The notes: generated by a model from the sequence alone, not told the origin. Positions 11,731 to 24,597 are shown, counted from the first letter of the stretch. The stretch: 64,000 nt of DNA from Bacillus sp. WMMC1349 (GCF_013155385.1 NZ_JABJUQ010000007.1:1-64000); one strand, 5' to 3'. Translations and numbers: made by a program.

Positions 11731-12264
11731 ATGGAAAAGAAATGGTATGTTGTACACACGTACTCCGGCTATGAAAATAAGGTCAAAGCAAACTTAGAAA
11801 AACGGGTTGAATCGATGGGGATGCAGGATAAAATTTTCCGTGTCGTTGTACCTGAAGAAGAAGAAACGGATTTCAAAAACGGTAAGAAAAAAGTAGTTAA
11901 AAAGAAAGTATTCCCTGGTTACGTTTTAGTTGAACTTGTGATGACAGATGACTCTTGGTATGTTGTCAGAAATACACCAGGTGTGACAGGCTTTGTCGGC
12001 TCTGCTGGTTCAGGTTCTAAACCGACCGCTTTACTACCAGGCGAAGCAGAAAGAATTTTGAAAAGAATGGGCCTTGAAGAACGAAAAACAGAAATTGATT
12101 TTGAATTGAAGGAAACTGTTAAAGTGATCGATGGTCCGTTTGCTGATTTTACAGGGACAATTGAAGAGATCGATCATGACAAAAACAAGGTGAAAGTCTT
12201 TGTTAATATGTTCGGAAGAGAAACCCCTGTTGAACTTGAATTTACTCAAGTTGACAAATTGTAA
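11731..12264 (+). CDS. nusG: Transcription termination/antitermination factor NusG
   Basis: Binds RNA polymerase and modulates pausing and termination; in B. subtilis it stimulates sequence-specific pausing. The 177 residues comprise an NGN domain (WYVVHTYSGYENKVKANLE, then FPGYVLVE) and a C-terminal KOW domain (KVIDGPFADFTGTIEEID). The ATG at 11731 reproduces the family N-terminus MEKxWYVVHTYSG; an ATG six bases upstream is nearer the GAGAGGT site and cannot be excluded. The leader between the terminator and the start is about 100 nt. Confidence 0.95.
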   Translation: MEKKWYVVHTYSGYENKVKANLEKRVESMGMQDKIFRVVVPEEEETDFKNGKKKVVKKKVFPGYVLVELVMTDDSWYVVRNTPGVTGFVGSAGSGSKPTALLPGEAERILKRMGLEERKTEIDFELKETVKVIDGPFADFTGTIEEIDHDKNKVKVFVNMFGRETPVELEFTQVDKL

Positions 12265-12276
12265 TGGAATAAGCGC

Positions 12277-12305
12277 TTGAAATCACTATATAAAAGTGGT
12301 AATAT
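12277..12305 (+). promoter_or_regulatory. SigA-type promoter of rplK-rplA
   Basis: TTGAAA (12277-12282), a 17-bp spacer and TAATAT (12300-12305) with an extended -10 TGG. The 130-nt leader downstream is likely structured. Confidence 0.7.
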
Positions 12306-12434
12306 ACAAAGGTGCGTCTTGGCAGAAATGTCAAGGCAGCTAGCTTGATATTTTCATCATTCATATAAAGAATGAGACCTTGAGTGGGAGGGTTCACCCT
12401 ATTACCACATCACGGACTTAAGGAGGTGTGTCTC

Positions 12435-12860
12435 GTGGCTAAAAAAGTAGTAAAAGTAGTAAAATTGCAAATTCCTGCTGGGAAAGCGAATCCAGCTCCA
12501 CCAGTTGGTCCTGCGTTAGGTCAAGCCGGTGTTAACATCATGGGATTCTGTAAGGAGTTTAACGCTCGTACATCTGACCAAGCTGGTCTTATCATTCCTG
12601 TAGAAATTTCGGTTTACGAAGACCGTTCATTTACATTTATTACAAAAACTCCGCCGGCTGCTGTGTTACTTAAAAAAGCGGCTGGAATTGAGTCAGGTTC
12701 TGGTGAACCTAACCGTAATAAAGTGGCAACCGTCAAGCGTGATAAAGTACGTGAAATCGCTGAAACAAAAATGCCTGACTTGAATGCAGCAAGTGTTGAA
12801 GCGGCTATGCGCATGGTTGAAGGAACTGCCCGCAGTATGGGTATTGTGATTGAAGACTAA
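12435..12860 (+). CDS. rplK: 50S ribosomal protein L11
   Basis: Large-subunit stalk-base protein binding the GTPase centre of 23S rRNA and needed for RelA activation. The 141 residues are full length. The N-terminal domain contains [19 protein letters not shown], with the prolines of the thiostrepton region, and the C-terminal RNA-binding domain ends [18 protein letters not shown] at 12435 lies behind a perfect AAGGAGGTGTG. It is co-transcribed with rplA. Confidence 0.98.
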   Translation: MAKKVVKVVKLQIPAGKANPAPPVGPALGQAGVNIMGFCKEFNARTSDQAGLIIPVEISVYEDRSFTFITKTPPAAVLLKKAAGIESGSGEPNRNKVATVKRDKVREIAETKMPDLNAASVEAAMRMVEGTARSMGIVIED

Positions 12861-12877
12861 TTTTTTGTTTCTTTGTT

Positions 12878-12912
12878 GGGTTGCGAGTTTGGATTAGACA
12901 AGTTCGCAACCC
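12878..12912 (+). other. Hairpin in the rplK-rplA gap
   Basis: GGGTTGCGA (12878-12886) pairs perfectly with TCGCAACCC (12904-12912) around a 17-nt loop. There is only a weak T run after it, so it is more likely a processing or regulatory hairpin than a full terminator. A role as an L1 autoregulatory target is only a guess. Confidence 0.5.
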
Positions 12913-12962
12913 TTATTCGTGGGAGGTTATTCCGCTAAAACCACTAAGGAGGAAATTTTTAA

Positions 12963-13661
12963 ATGGCAAAAAAAGGAAAGAAGTACGTAGAAGCTGCTAA
13001 GCTTGTTGAACGTACAAAAGCTTATGATGTAAATGAAGCGATTGAACTTGTGAAAAAAACAAACACAGCTAAATTTGATGCTACTGTTGAAGCGGCATTT
13101 CGTTTAGGTGTTGATCCTCGTAAAAATGATCAGCAAATCCGCGGTGCGGTTGTTCTTCCAAATGGAACAGGTAAAACACAACGCGTCCTTGTTTTCGCTA
13201 AAGGAGAAAAAGCGAAAGAAGCAGAAGCTGCTGGTGCAGATTATGTAGGGGATACTGATTACATCAACAAAATTCAGCAAGGTTGGTTTGAATTTGATGT
13301 GATCGTGGCGACTCCTGATATGATGGGTGAAGTCGGTAAAATCGGACGTGTGCTTGGACCAAAAGGTCTTATGCCAAACCCTAAAACAGGTACAGTTACT
13401 TTTGAAGTTGAAAAAGCAGTAAACGAAATCAAAGCTGGTAAAGTTGAATATCGTGTCGATAAAGCTGGAAACATTCATGTGCCAATCGGTAAAGTTTCAT
13501 TTGATGATGTGAAGCTTGTTGAAAACTTTGCAACAATTTACGATACAGTTATGAAAGCAAAACCTGCTGCTGCTAAAGGTGTATATGTGAAGAATGTATC
13601 TGTCACATCTACAATGGGACCTGGAATTAAAGTGGACCCTTCAACTTTTAACGTAAAATAG
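12963..13661 (+). CDS. rplA: 50S ribosomal protein L1
   Basis: Binds 23S rRNA at the mobile L1 stalk and assists release of E-site tRNA. It is 232 residues, the usual length. The L1 signature [18 protein letters not shown] is in the middle domain, and the N-terminus is the typical basic [15 protein letters not shown]. The ATG follows AAGGAGGAAATTTTTAA. Its own promoter is not evident; it is read from the rplK promoter. Confidence 0.98.
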   Translation: MAKKGKKYVEAAKLVERTKAYDVNEAIELVKKTNTAKFDATVEAAFRLGVDPRKNDQQIRGAVVLPNGTGKTQRVLVFAKGEKAKEAEAAGADYVGDTDYINKIQQGWFEFDVIVATPDMMGEVGKIGRVLGPKGLMPNPKTGTVTFEVEKAVNEIKAGKVEYRVDKAGNIHVPIGKVSFDDVKLVENFATIYDTVMKAKPAAAKGVYVKNVSVTSTMGPGIKVDPSTFNVK

Positions 13662-13663
13662 TA

Positions 13664-13692
13664 TTGACTCATATCATTCGTTTTGATATAAT
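13664..13692 (+). promoter_or_regulatory. SigA promoter of the rplJ-rplL operon
   Basis: TTGACT (13664-13669), a 17-bp spacer and a perfect TATAAT (13687-13692) with an extended -10 TGA. It is one of the strongest promoter matches in the window, as expected for a stalk-protein operon. Confidence 0.85.
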
Positions 13693-13699
13693 TCAAAAC

Positions 13700-13850
13700 G
13701 TTGTAAAATAAAATATGTCCATTTATACCGTAGACAGTAGGTGCCTGTGGCTTAATTTCCTACCGAGGTGTATATATATCACAGCTTTACGTAACGTATG
13801 CTTGTATATACAGCCTCCATGTCAAATGGAGGCTTTTTATATGGAATTCG
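13700..13850 (+). ncRNA. L10 leader (ribosomal protein autoregulatory RNA) with attenuator
   Basis: The long 5' UTR of rplJ has the features of the L10 leader family: a structured region with a GGTGCCTGTGGCTTAAT-type segment, then a terminator hairpin GCCTCCAT-GTCAA-ATGGAGGC (13813-13833) followed by TTTTT. In Firmicutes this RNA is bound by the L10(L12)4 complex, which promotes attenuation. Assignment is by position and layout, with no covariance search. Confidence 0.75.
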
Positions 13851-13916
13851 TCGTTAAAGAACGTGACACCGAGGCGGTATAAGTGTTACACGATTAAATC
13901 TACAGGAGGTGTAACC

Positions 13917-14417
13917 ATGAGCAGCGTAATTGAAACAAAAAGAGCTGTTGTTCAAGAAATTGCTTCTAAACTAAAAGAAAGTAAATCAACAATTGTTGTT
14001 GATTATCGCGGTCTTAATGTTTCTGAAGTAACTGAACTTCGTAAGCAACTCCGCGAAGCGAACGTTGAGTTCAAAGTTTACAAAAACACAATGACTCGTC
14101 GTGCGGTTGAACAAGCTGAACTTGATGGTTTGAATGATGTCTTAACTGGACCGAATGCGATTGCATTTAGTGCTGAAGATGTTGTCGCTCCAGCAAAAGT
14201 GATTAACGAGTTTGCTAAAAAACACGACGCTCTTGAAATCAAAGCTGGCGTTATCGAAGGTAAAGTTTCTACTGTTGAAGAAGTGAAAGCTCTTGCTGAA
14301 CTTCCATCACGCGAAGGCTTGCTTTCTATGTTGCTTAGTGTACTTCAAGCTCCAGTTCGCAATCTTGCTCTTGCTACAAAAGCTGTGGCAGAACAAAAGG
14401 AAGAACAAGGCGCTTAA
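13917..14417 (+). CDS. rplJ: 50S ribosomal protein L10
   Basis: Base of the ribosomal stalk: binds 23S rRNA with its N-terminal domain and carries L7/L12 dimers on its C-terminal helix. It is 166 residues, as in B. subtilis, with [21 protein letters not shown] near residue 30 and the long C-terminal helix ending [11 protein letters not shown]. The ATG at 13917 follows CAGGAGGTGTAACC; longer in-frame starts run into the leader. Expression is expected to be autoregulated through the leader. Confidence 0.98.
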   Translation: MSSVIETKRAVVQEIASKLKESKSTIVVDYRGLNVSEVTELRKQLREANVEFKVYKNTMTRRAVEQAELDGLNDVLTGPNAIAFSAEDVVAPAKVINEFAKKHDALEIKAGVIEGKVSTVEEVKALAELPSREGLLSMLLSVLQAPVRNLALATKAVAEQKEEQGA

Positions 14418-14462
14418 TATAGTCTGTTTCATAAAAAATGAAAACAAATGGAGGAATTACAA

Positions 14463-14831
14463 ATGGCTTTAAACATTGAAGAAATCATTGCTTCCGTTAA
14501 AGAAGCAACTGTGCTTGAATTAAACGAGTTAGTAAAAGCAATTGAAGAAGAGTTTGGTGTAACTGCAGCTGCTCCTGTAGCTGTAGCTGCTGCTGCTGCT
14601 GGCGGAGCTGCTGAAGAGCAAACTGAATTTGATCTTATTCTTGCTGGAGCAGGAGATCAAAAGATCAAAGTTATCAAAGTTGTGCGTGAAATCACTGGTC
14701 TTGGTTTGAAAGATGCTAAAGAACTTGTTGATAACACTCCAAAACCTCTTAAAGAAGGTATTGCCAAAGAAGAAGCTGAAGAGCTTAAAGCTAAACTTGA
14801 AGAAGTTGGCGCTTCTGTAGAAGTTAAGTAA
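14463..14831 (+). CDS. rplL: 50S ribosomal protein L7/L12
   Basis: Multicopy stalk protein that recruits and stimulates translational GTPases. The 122 residues show the N-terminal dimerisation domain ([20 protein letters not shown]), an Ala-rich flexible hinge (about 37-52) and the globular C-terminal domain with [18 protein letters not shown]. The ATG lies behind TGGAGGAATTACAA. A strong terminator follows, so rplJ-rplL form a closed unit. Confidence 0.98.
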   Translation: MALNIEEIIASVKEATVLELNELVKAIEEEFGVTAAAPVAVAAAAAGGAAEEQTEFDLILAGAGDQKIKVIKVVREITGLGLKDAKELVDNTPKPLKEGIAKEEAEELKAKLEEVGASVEVK

Positions 14832-14853
14832 TCTTCGCCTAACCTTTTAGGGG

Positions 14854-14883
14854 AAAGCTCGCTTTTAAAAGCGAGCTTTTTCT
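14854..14883 (+). terminator. Intrinsic terminator of rplJ-rplL
   Basis: AAAGCTCGCTTTT and AAAAGCGAGCTTT form a perfect stem, followed by TTTC. It ends the stalk operon. Confidence 0.9.
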
Positions 14884-14914
14884 TTGCTGATTAACTATTT
14901 TTCTTCCGTATAAT
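14884..14914 (+). promoter_or_regulatory. Possible promoter of rsmC
   Basis: A perfect TATAAT lies at 14909-14914; the best -35 is TTGCTG at 14884-14889 with a long 19-bp spacer. A promoter is expected here because a strong terminator lies just upstream. Confidence 0.45.
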
Positions 14915-14971
14915 AAAAGCCATCTTGCTTCAAGATAGTGAAAAGGGTTCACAACTTTAGGAGGTTCTATC

Positions 14972-15577
14972 ATGACTGACCATTATTATTCTGAAAAACC
15001 TTCAGTGAAGAGCAACAAAATAAAGTGGACATTTCTATTAAGGAACCGGACATTTACATTTGTAAGTGACAGTGGCGTGTTTTCAAAAAAAGAGGTCGAC
15101 TTTGGTTCTAGACTGCTGATTGAGGCTTTCCAAGAACCTGAGGTAGAAGGTGATTTTTTAGATGTAGGCTGTGGATACGGTCCTATCGGTCTTTCTCTTG
15201 CTGCAGATTTTAAAAATCGACTCGTTCACATGGTTGATGTCAATGAAAGGGCAGTTGAACTTTCAAAAGATAATGCGTTACATAATCAGATCGAAAACGT
15301 TGATATATACCAAAGTGATCTGTTTTCCAATGTCGATCCTGCTAAAACATTCGCTTCTATTATTACGAATCCCCCTATACGAGCTGGGAAAAAAATAGTG
15401 CATGCTATCTTTGAAAAAAGTGCCGAATATTTACGGTCTTCAGGTGACTTATGGGTCGTCATTCAAAAAAAACAAGGCGGGCCTTCTGCTATTGATAAAT
15501 TAAAAGAGCTTTTTGCGGATGTTGAAATCGTCCAAAAAAAGAAAGGATACTATATTATCAGAGCAAAAAAAGTTTGA
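14972..15577 (+). CDS. rsmC: Class I SAM-dependent rRNA methyltransferase, RsmC family (YbxB)
   Basis: Predicted 16S rRNA guanine-N2 methyltransferase. The 201 residues correspond to the catalytic half of E. coli RsmC, as usual in Firmicutes. The SAM-binding motif I is FLDVGCGYGPIGLSLA (about 62-77), and NPPI near residue 130 is the catalytic motif of N-methyltransferases acting on exocyclic amino groups. The ATG follows TAGGAGGTTCTATC. It lies between rplL and rpoB, its standard place in Bacillus. Confidence 0.92.
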   Translation: MTDHYYSEKPSVKSNKIKWTFLLRNRTFTFVSDSGVFSKKEVDFGSRLLIEAFQEPEVEGDFLDVGCGYGPIGLSLAADFKNRLVHMVDVNERAVELSKDNALHNQIENVDIYQSDLFSNVDPAKTFASIITNPPIRAGKKIVHAIFEKSAEYLRSSGDLWVVIQKKQGGPSAIDKLKELFADVEIVQKKKGYYIIRAKKV

Positions 15578-15830
15578 CTCGAATTTTCAGCTATGTTAGT
15601 ATTATAAAATGCCAATGTATATATTTTGCTTGCCGCTTTTTTTCTGAAACATATTGGTTTGTATAAAATATATATTTATGGAAACACTAATAAAATCGGT
15701 ATTTTGTTTTTGGATGTGGTTTTCTAATTAGAAACCCTTTTTTCTTTTGTCTTGTAAAGGTATTTCTTACATATATGAGAAAGAAATGCTTGTTACACAT
15801 ATATTACGCATGATTTGAGGGGTGAATCAG
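15578..15830 (+). other. AT-rich rpoB leader region
   Basis: Gene-free 253 bp. It contains TATAAA-like stretches around 15604 and 15662 without convincing -35 boxes. At 15718-15736, GGTTTTCTAATTAGAAACC forms a bulged stem followed by CTTTTTT, a weak terminator candidate. The GAGGGGTGA at about 15817-15824 is the rpoB ribosome-binding site. I cannot assign the rpoB promoter with confidence. Confidence 0.5.
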
Positions 15831-18800
15831 TTGACAGGTCAACTAGTTCAGTATGGACGACACCGCCAGCGCAGAAGCTATGCACGCATTAGCGAAGTGT
15901 TAGAATTACCAAATCTCATTGAAATTCAGACCTCTTCTTATCAGTGGTTTCTTGATGAGGGTCTTAGAGAGATGTTTCAAGACATATCACCAATTGAGGA
16001 TTTCACTGGTAACCTCTCTCTGGAATTTATTGATTACAGCTTAGGTGATCCAAAGTATCCAGTAGAAGAATCAAAAGAACGTGATGTAACCTATTCAGCT
16101 CCGTTGCGGGTTAAAGTTCGCTTAATCAACAAAGAAACTGGCGAGGTAAAAGACCAGGATGTTTTCATGGGGGATTTCCCGATCATGACAGACACCGGTA
16201 CCTTTATTATTAACGGTGCGGAACGCGTCATTGTATCTCAGCTTGTTCGTTCTCCAAGTGTATATTTCAGTGGTAAAGTTGACAAAAACGGTAAAAAAGG
16301 TTTTACCGCAACTGTCATTCCAAACCGTGGCGCATGGTTAGAATACGAGACAGATGCGAAAGATGTTGTTTATGTCCGCATTGATCGCACACGTAAGTTG
16401 CCGGTTACGGTTCTTTTGCGTGCTCTTGGCTTTGGATCTGATCAGGAGATTATTGATCTTGTCGGTGAAAACGAGTATTTGCGCAATACTCTTGATAAAG
16501 ATAATACAGAAAACACTGATAAGGCACTTCTTGAAATTTACGAACGCCTCCGTCCTGGAGAGCCGCCAACAGTGGAAAATGCAAAGAGTTTGCTTGACTC
16601 AAGGTTTTTTGATCCAAAAAGATATGACCTTGCAAGTGTAGGACGTTATAAAATTAATAAAAAGCTCCACATTAAAAATCGTCTTTTCAATCAACGACTT
16701 GCGGAAACGCTTATCGATCCTGAAACAGGAGAGATTCTTGCTGAAAAAGGTACGATTTTGGACAGAAGAACACTTGATAAAGTACTGCCATACTTAGAAA
16801 ATGGGATCGGCTTTAAAAAGCTGTATCCGAATGGCGGTGTAGTCGAAGATGAAGTGATCCTTCAATCTATTAAAATCTACGCTCCAACTGACCAAGAAGG
16901 GGAGCAAACGATCAATGTGATCGGGAATGCTTTTATTGAGGAAGGTGTCAAAAATATTACACCAGCCGATATTATCTCTTCAATCAGCTATTTCTTCAAT
17001 TTGCTTCATGGAGTTGGAGACACTGATGATATTGACCATTTAGGAAACCGCAGACTCCGTTCTGTAGGTGAACTGTTACAAAACCAGTTCCGGATTGGTC
17101 TAAGCAGGATGGAACGCGTTGTTCGGGAAAGAATGTCCATTCAGGACACAAATACGATCACGCCTCAGCAACTGATTAACATTCGTCCTGTTATTGCTTC
17201 TATTAAAGAATTTTTCGGAAGTTCACAGCTTTCTCAGTTCATGGATCAAACAAATCCGCTTGCTGAGTTAACGCATAAGCGTCGCCTATCAGCGCTCGGA
17301 CCTGGTGGTTTGACACGTGAACGTGCCGGAATGGAAGTGCGTGACGTTCACTATTCACATTATGGTCGGATGTGTCCGATTGAAACACCTGAGGGTCCAA
17401 ACATCGGGTTGATTAACTCGCTTTCTTCGTTTGCTAAAGTAAATCGTTTTGGCTTTATTGAAACACCTTATCGCAGGGTTGATCCTGAGACAGGAAAAGT
17501 TACGCCAAGAATCGATTATTTAACGGCTGATGAAGAAGATAACTATGTTGTGGCACAGGCAAACGCTCGCCTTGCTGAAGACGGTTCATTTGTTGACGAC
17601 CAAATTATCGCCCGCTTTAGAGGTGAGAACACAGTTGTTCCAAAAGACCGTGTTGATTACATGGACGTTTCACCAAAACAGGTTGTCTCTGCAGCCACTG
17701 CGTGTATTCCTTTCTTGGAAAACGATGACTCAAACCGTGCTTTGATGGGTGCGAACATGCAACGTCAAGCCGTTCCGCTTATGCAGCCTGAATCACCAGT
17801 TGTCGGAACCGGAATGGAGTATGTATCAGCGAAAGACTCTGGTGCTGCTGTCATCTGTCGCTATCCGGGAATCGTTGAACGGGTAGAGGCTAAAAATGTT
17901 TGGGTTCGCAGATATGAGGAAGTAGATGGTCAAAAGGTAAAAGGAAATCTTGATAAATACAGTATGCTGAAATTTGTTCGTTCCAACCAGGGAACTTGCT
18001 ATAATCAGCGTCCAATTGTGAGCGTCGGAGATGAGGTTGTAAAAGGTGAAATTTTAGCTGATGGTCCTTCTATGGAAAAGGGTGAACTTGCCCTTGGACG
18101 CAATGTGATGGTCGGCTTCATGACATGGGAAGGCTATAACTATGAGGATGCCATCATCATGAGTGAACGCCTTGTTAAAGACGACGTATATACATCGATC
18201 CATATTGAAGAATATGAATCAGAAGCTAGAGATACGAAACTTGGGCCTGAAGAAATCACACGCGATATTCCAAACGTTGGAGAAGATGCTCTTCGCAACT
18301 TGGATGAGCGCGGTATTATTCGTGTCGGTGCTGAAGTAAAAGACGGAGATCTTCTTGTTGGAAAAGTAACGCCAAAAGGGGTTACTGAGCTTACTGCAGA
18401 AGAACGCCTGCTTCATGCTATTTTCGGAGAAAAAGCGCGTGAAGTTCGCGATACATCTCTCCGTGTTCCGCACGGCGGAGGCGGGATTATCCTTGATGTC
18501 AAAGTTTTCAATCGTGAAGATGGCGATGAACTGCCTCCTGGCGTCAATCAGCTTGTCCGGGTGTACATTGTTCAGAAGCGTAAAATTTCTGAAGGGGACA
18601 AAATGGCAGGCCGACATGGTAATAAAGGGGTTATCTCGAAGATTCTGCCTGAAGAAGATATGCCATATCTACCTGATGGAACACCAATTGATATTATGTT
18701 AAACCCACTCGGCGTTCCATCACGGATGAACATCGGGCAAGTATTGGAGCTTCACCTCGGTATGGCTGCACGCCGTCTCGGTCTTCACTTCGCATCACCG

Positions 18801-19409
18801 GTATTTGACGGTGCCCGTGAAGAAGATGTATGGGAAACGCTTGAAGAAGCTGGGATGTCAAGAGATGCAAAAACTGTACTATACGATGGTCGCACGGGAG
18901 AACCGTTTGATAACCGGGTTTCTGTTGGGATCATGTATATGATCAAACTTGCCCACATGGTTGATGACAAACTCCATGCTCGGTCAACAGGACCTTATTC
19001 ACTCGTTACTCAACAACCTCTCGGAGGTAAAGCGCAATTCGGCGGACAGCGTTTTGGTGAGATGGAGGTGTGGGCACTTGAAGCATATGGTGCTGCATAC
19101 ACACTTCAAGAAATTCTGACTGTTAAATCCGATGATGTCGTGGGTCGTGTGAAGACTTACGAAGCGATCGTAAAAGGTGACAACGTGCCAGAACCAGGTG
19201 TTCCAGAATCGTTTAAAGTATTAATTAAAGAACTTCAAAGTTTAGGTATGGATGTTAAAATTCTCTCAAGTGATGAAGAAGAAATTGAAATGAGAGACTT
19301 GGAAGATGATGAGGATGCAAAACAAAATGAAGGTCTTACTTTATCGAATGATGAAGATGAAGAAGCGGCATCCCCTGATATAGAACATGATAGCGTCACG
19401 AAGGAATAA
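15831..19409 (+). CDS. rpoB: DNA-directed RNA polymerase beta subunit
   Basis: Catalytic beta subunit of RNA polymerase, 1192 residues from the TTG at 15831, which gives the Bacillus N-terminus [20 protein letters not shown]; an upstream GTG would overlap the ribosome-binding site. The rifampicin cluster (about residues 465-490: [27 protein letters not shown] in two parts) has the wild-type Gln, Asp and His, so sensitivity is predicted. The acidic C-terminus ([11 protein letters not shown], then [11 protein letters not shown]) is typical of Bacillus. rpoC follows after 57 bp. Confidence 0.99.
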   Translation: MTGQLVQYGRHRQRRSYARISEVLELPNLIEIQTSSYQWFLDEGLREMFQDISPIEDFTGNLSLEFIDYSLGDPKYPVEESKERDVTYSAPLRVKVRLINKETGEVKDQDVFMGDFPIMTDTGTFIINGAERVIVSQLVRSPSVYFSGKVDKNGKKGFTATVIPNRGAWLEYETDAKDVVYVRIDRTRKLPVTVLLRALGFGSDQEIIDLVGENEYLRNTLDKDNTENTDKALLEIYERLRPGEPPTVENAKSLLDSRFFDPKRYDLASVGRYKINKKLHIKNRLFNQRLAETLIDPETGEILAEKGTILDRRTLDKVLPYLENGIGFKKLYPNGGVVEDEVILQSIKIYAPTDQEGEQTINVIGNAFIEEGVKNITPADIISSISYFFNLLHGVGDTDDIDHLGNRRLRSVGELLQNQFRIGLSRMERVVRERMSIQDTNTITPQQLINIRPVIASIKEFFGSSQLSQFMDQTNPLAELTHKRRLSALGPGGLTRERAGMEVRDVHYSHYGRMCPIETPEGPNIGLINSLSSFAKVNRFGFIETPYRRVDPETGKVTPRIDYLTADEEDNYVVAQANARLAEDGSFVDDQIIARFRGENTVVPKDRVDYMDVSPKQVVSAATACIPFLENDDSNRALMGANMQRQAVPLMQPESPVVGTGMEYVSAKDSGAAVICRYPGIVERVEAKNVWVRRYEEVDGQKVKGNLDKYSMLKFVRSNQGTCYNQRPIVSVGDEVVKGEILADGPSMEKGELALGRNVMVGFMTWEGYNYEDAIIMSERLVKDDVYTSIHIEEYESEARDTKLGPEEITRDIPNVGEDALRNLDERGIIRVGAEVKDGDLLVGKVTPKGVTELTAEERLLHAIFGEKAREVRDTSLRVPHGGGGIILDVKVFNREDGDELPPGVNQLVRVYIVQKRKISEGDKMAGRHGNKGVISKILPEEDMPYLPDGTPIDIMLNPLGVPSRMNIGQVLELHLGMAARRLGLHFASPVFDGAREEDVWETLEEAGMSRDAKTVLYDGRTGEPFDNRVSVGIMYMIKLAHMVDDKLHARSTGPYSLVTQQPLGGKAQFGGQRFGEMEVWALEAYGAAYTLQEILTVKSDDVVGRVKTYEAIVKGDNVPEPGVPESFKVLIKELQSLGMDVKILSSDEEEIEMRDLEDDEDAKQNEGLTLSNDEDEEAASPDIEHDSVTKE

Positions 19410-19466
19410 ATGAATTTTTGTGCAAGTGACAGGGTATAACCCGAAGAAAAAAGGGAGGTAGGCCCC

Positions 19467-22400
19467 TTGCTAGATGTGAACAATTTTGAGTATATGAACA
19501 TCGGTCTCGCTTCACCTGATAAAATCCGTTCATGGTCTTATGGAGAAGTGAAAAAGCCTGAAACAATCAACTATCGTACTTTGAAACCTGAAAAAGATGG
19601 TCTGTTCTGTGAGCGCATTTTCGGTCCTCAAAAGGACTGGGAATGCCATTGCGGAAAGTACAAGCGAGTTCGTTATAAAGGCGTAGTTTGTGACCGTTGT
19701 GGAGTTGAAGTAACGCGGGCTAAAGTCCGACGAGAAAGAATGGGACATATTGAGTTGGCGGCTCCAGTTTCTCATATTTGGTATTTTAAAGGAATACCAA
19801 GCCGTATGGGTCTTGTGCTAGATATGTCACCTCGTGCTTTAGAAGAAGTGATCTATTTTGCTTCCTATGTGGTAACAGACCCGGCCAACACGCCGCTTGA
19901 GAAGAAGCAGCTGTTGTCTGAAAAAGAATACCGGGCATATCTTGATAAATACGGAAACAAGTTTCAAGCTTCTATGGGCGCAGAAGCGATCCATAAACTT
20001 CTTCAAGATATCGATCTTGTAAAAGAAGTAGATGCACTTAAAGAAGAGCTTAAAACGTCTCAAGGACAGCGACGGACACGGGCGATCAAACGACTTGAAG
20101 TATTGGAGGCTTTCCGTAATTCCGGAAACAAACCATCTTGGATGATCCTTGATGTTCTTCCGGTTATTCCTCCTGAACTGAGACCGATGGTACAGCTTGA
20201 CGGTGGTCGTTTTGCAACATCTGATTTAAATGATCTTTACCGCCGTGTCATTAACCGTAACAATCGCTTAAAACGTCTTCTTGATCTTGGAGCACCAAGT
20301 ATCATTGTGCAAAACGAAAAACGTATGCTTCAAGAAGCAGTCGACGCATTAATTGATAATGGGCGCAGAGGTCGTCCTGTTACAGGTCCAGGAAATAGAC
20401 CGTTGAAATCACTTTCTCATATGTTGAAAGGTAAACAAGGTCGTTTCCGTCAAAATCTACTCGGGAAACGTGTTGACTACTCAGGTCGTTCTGTTATCGT
20501 TGTTGGTCCGAACCTGAAAATGTACCAGTGTGGACTACCGAAAGAGATGGCTTTGGAACTTTTCAAGCCTTTCGTCATGAAAGAACTGGTTGAAAAAGGT
20601 CTTGCCCATAACATAAAGAGTGCGAAGCGTAAAATCGAACGTGTTCAACCAGAAGTTTGGGATGTTCTTGAATCGGTTATTAAAGAGCATCCGGTACTTC
20701 TAAACCGTGCCCCTACGCTTCACAGATTGGGAATTCAGGCATTTGAGCCAACACTTGTTGAAGGCCGTGCCATCCGTCTTCACCCGCTTGTTTGTACAGC
20801 ATACAATGCAGACTTTGATGGTGACCAAATGGCGGTACACGTTCCTTTATCAGCCGAAGCACAAGCGGAAGCGCGTATTCTTATGCTTGCTGCACAAAAC
20901 ATTCTCAATCCTAAAGATGGAAAACCGGTTGTTACACCATCACAGGATATGGTACTTGGAAATTACTACTTAACATTAGAGCGCCCTGGTGCAGTCGGGG
21001 AAGGTATGATTTTCAAAGATACAGATGAAGCGTTGTTAGCCTATCAAAACGGGTATGTGCATTTGCATACGAGAGTCGCTGTTGCGGTTAATTCTTTGAA
21101 GAATGAAACATTTACTGAAGAACAGCGTTCTAAGTTGCTCATGACAACCGTAGGAAAGTTGATCTTCAATGAAATTCTTCCGCCATCATTCCCGTATATG
21201 AATGAGCCGACAAAGAGTAATATTGAAGAAAAAACGCCTGATCGTTTCTTCATAGACTATGGTGTAGATGTGAGAGCCGCAATTCAAGGACAAGAAATTA
21301 ATGCCCCATTTAAAAAAGGCATTTTAGGTAAAATTATTGCGGAGATATTCAAAAGATTCCACATTACTGAAACATCGAAAATGCTTGACCGCATGAAGAA
21401 TCTTGGTTTTAAATTCTCTACCAAAGCTGGAATTACAGTCGGTGTTTCTGACATCGTGGTTCTGGATGATAAGCAGAGAATCCTTGAAGAAGCCCAAGGG
21501 AAAGTTGACAACGTTCTGAAACAATTCAGACGCGGTCTAATAACAGAAGAAGAACGTTATGAACGTGTCATTTCCATTTGGAGTGCGGCGAAAGATACGA
21601 TTCAAGGTAAGTTGATGAAATCGTTGGATGAAGTGAACCCGATCTACATGATGAGTGACTCTGGAGCCCGGGGTAATGCATCAAACTTTACACAACTTGC
21701 AGGTATGCGTGGTCTGATGGCCAACCCGGCAGGCCGGATTATCGAACTTCCAATTAAATCGAGTTTCCGAGAAGGTTTAACAGTGCTAGAGTACTTTATT
21801 TCAACGCACGGAGCTCGTAAAGGTCTTGCCGATACAGCGCTGAAGACAGCCGACTCAGGTTACTTGACTCGCCGTCTTGTTGACGTAGCTCAAGATGTTA
21901 TTATTCGTGAGACAGATTGTGGTACGGATAGAGGTATTTTGGCAAAGGCTATTACAGAAGGCACAGAAGTGATCGAACGCCTTGAAGAGCGACTGATTGG
22001 TCGTTTTGCAAGAAAGCCTATTAAACATCCTGAAACCGGGGAAGTTCTCGTTAAAGAGAATGAGCTGATTGATGAAGACAAAGCACTGGAAATTGTTGAG
22101 GCAGGCATAGATGAAGTCTGGATTCGCTCTGCATTTACATGTAATACATCACATGGTGTATGTAAACGATGCTATGGTCGCAATCTGGCGACTGGCACAG
22201 ATGTTGAAGTTGGTGAAGCAGTCGGAATCATTGCAGCCCAATCGATTGGTGAACCTGGTACACAGTTAACGATGCGGACCTTCCATACAGGTGGGGTTGC
22301 TGGAGACGATATTACCCAAGGTTTACCGCGTATTCAGGAATTATTTGAAGCTCGTAATCCGAAAGGTCAGGCAACAATTTCTGAAATTGACGGTGTCATA

Positions 22401-23066
22401 GCTGAAGTTAACGAAGTCCGTGACAAACAGCAGGAAGTCGTCGTTCAAGGGGAAGTAGAAAGTCGTTCATATACGGCTCCTTACAATGCCCGTCTTAAAG
22501 TATCTGAAGGCGACAAAATTTACCGCGGACAGGTACTAACTGAAGGTTCAGTTGATCCGAAAGAACTTTTGAAAGTAACGGATATCACCACAGTTCAAGA
22601 ATATCTGTTACATGAAGTGCAAAAGGTTTACCGGATGCAAGGTGTTGAAATTGGTGATAAACACGTCGAGGTGATGGTTCGTCAGATGCTCCGCAAAGTA
22701 CGGGTTATCGATGCCGGGGACACAGACGTGTTACCTGGAACACTGCTGGACATTCACCAGTTTACACAAGCAAACAAAAAAGTATTGCTTGAAGGAAAAA
22801 GACCTGCGACAGGCCGCCCTGTCATACTTGGAATTACAAAAGCATCGCTTGAAACAGACTCCTTCTTGTCTGCTGCTTCATTCCAAGAGACAACACGTGT
22901 CTTGACAGATGCAGCGATTAAAGGAAAACGCGATGAACTACTCGGTCTGAAAGAGAATGTTATTATTGGGAAACTTGTTCCAGCGGGAACGGGTATGCAG
23001 AATTACCGCAAAGTAAAACCAATCAAACAAGCAAACCCTTCCGAGGAAATGGTTCCTACAGAATAA
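19467..23066 (+). CDS. rpoC: DNA-directed RNA polymerase beta' subunit
   Basis: Catalytic beta' subunit, 1199 residues as in B. subtilis. It has the N-terminal zinc-binding CHCG...CDRCG, the catalytic NADFDGDQM at residues 447-455 with the three Mg-binding Asp, the bridge and trigger region ([17 protein letters not shown]), and a second Cys cluster ([13 protein letters not shown]). The start is TTG behind AAGGGAGGTAGG. It shares a transcript with rpoB and ends at a terminator that overlaps the next promoter. Confidence 0.99.
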   Translation: MLDVNNFEYMNIGLASPDKIRSWSYGEVKKPETINYRTLKPEKDGLFCERIFGPQKDWECHCGKYKRVRYKGVVCDRCGVEVTRAKVRRERMGHIELAAPVSHIWYFKGIPSRMGLVLDMSPRALEEVIYFASYVVTDPANTPLEKKQLLSEKEYRAYLDKYGNKFQASMGAEAIHKLLQDIDLVKEVDALKEELKTSQGQRRTRAIKRLEVLEAFRNSGNKPSWMILDVLPVIPPELRPMVQLDGGRFATSDLNDLYRRVINRNNRLKRLLDLGAPSIIVQNEKRMLQEAVDALIDNGRRGRPVTGPGNRPLKSLSHMLKGKQGRFRQNLLGKRVDYSGRSVIVVGPNLKMYQCGLPKEMALELFKPFVMKELVEKGLAHNIKSAKRKIERVQPEVWDVLESVIKEHPVLLNRAPTLHRLGIQAFEPTLVEGRAIRLHPLVCTAYNADFDGDQMAVHVPLSAEAQAEARILMLAAQNILNPKDGKPVVTPSQDMVLGNYYLTLERPGAVGEGMIFKDTDEALLAYQNGYVHLHTRVAVAVNSLKNETFTEEQRSKLLMTTVGKLIFNEILPPSFPYMNEPTKSNIEEKTPDRFFIDYGVDVRAAIQGQEINAPFKKGILGKIIAEIFKRFHITETSKMLDRMKNLGFKFSTKAGITVGVSDIVVLDDKQRILEEAQGKVDNVLKQFRRGLITEEERYERVISIWSAAKDTIQGKLMKSLDEVNPIYMMSDSGARGNASNFTQLAGMRGLMANPAGRIIELPIKSSFREGLTVLEYFISTHGARKGLADTALKTADSGYLTRRLVDVAQDVIIRETDCGTDRGILAKAITEGTEVIERLEERLIGRFARKPIKHPETGEVLVKENELIDEDKALEIVEAGIDEVWIRSAFTCNTSHGVCKRCYGRNLATGTDVEVGEAVGIIAAQSIGEPGTQLTMRTFHTGGVAGDDITQGLPRIQELFEARNPKGQATISEIDGVIAEVNEVRDKQQEVVVQGEVESRSYTAPYNARLKVSEGDKIYRGQVLTEGSVDPKELLKVTDITTVQEYLLHEVQKVYRMQGVEIGDKHVEVMVRQMLRKVRVIDAGDTDVLPGTLLDIHQFTQANKKVLLEGKRPATGRPVILGITKASLETDSFLSAASFQETTRVLTDAAIKGKRDELLGLKENVIIGKLVPAGTGMQNYRKVKPIKQANPSEEMVPTE

Positions 23067-23081
23067 AAATTAAAATCACCT

Positions 23082-23130
23082 AAAGAAGGATGTCTAAAAA
23101 TGGTCATACTGTGTTGACATCCTTCTTTTA
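23082..23130 (+). terminator. rpoC terminator
   Basis: AAAGAAGGATGTC (23082-23094) pairs perfectly with GACATCCTTCTTT (23116-23128) around a 21-nt loop, followed by only a short T stretch. The 3' arm contains the -35 box of the next promoter. Confidence 0.7.
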
Positions 23131-23142
23131 GGATGATAATAT
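23114..23142 (+). promoter_or_regulatory. SigA promoter of rplGB and the str operon
   Basis: A perfect TTGACA (23114-23119), a 17-bp spacer and TAATAT (23137-23142) with an extended -10 TGA. A TATAAT also overlaps at 23140-23145. The -35 lies inside the rpoC terminator stem. Confidence 0.8.
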
Positions 23143-23186
23143 AATCAAGGTGCTCAAGTTAACCTGTTACTTTGGAGGATATTCTG

Positions 23187-23956
<770 letters not shown>

Positions 23957-24021
23957 TGATTAAGGCTTAAATAAAACCAAAAAGGGTTTTTAAAGCAAGA
24001 AATTCTGGCAAAGCTGTTTAA

Positions 24022-24597
<576 letters not shown>

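Noticed and set aside
13104..13478. 124-residue minus-strand frame opposite rplA
   Set aside because: Shadow of a strongly codon-biased ribosomal gene; long antisense frames are expected there.
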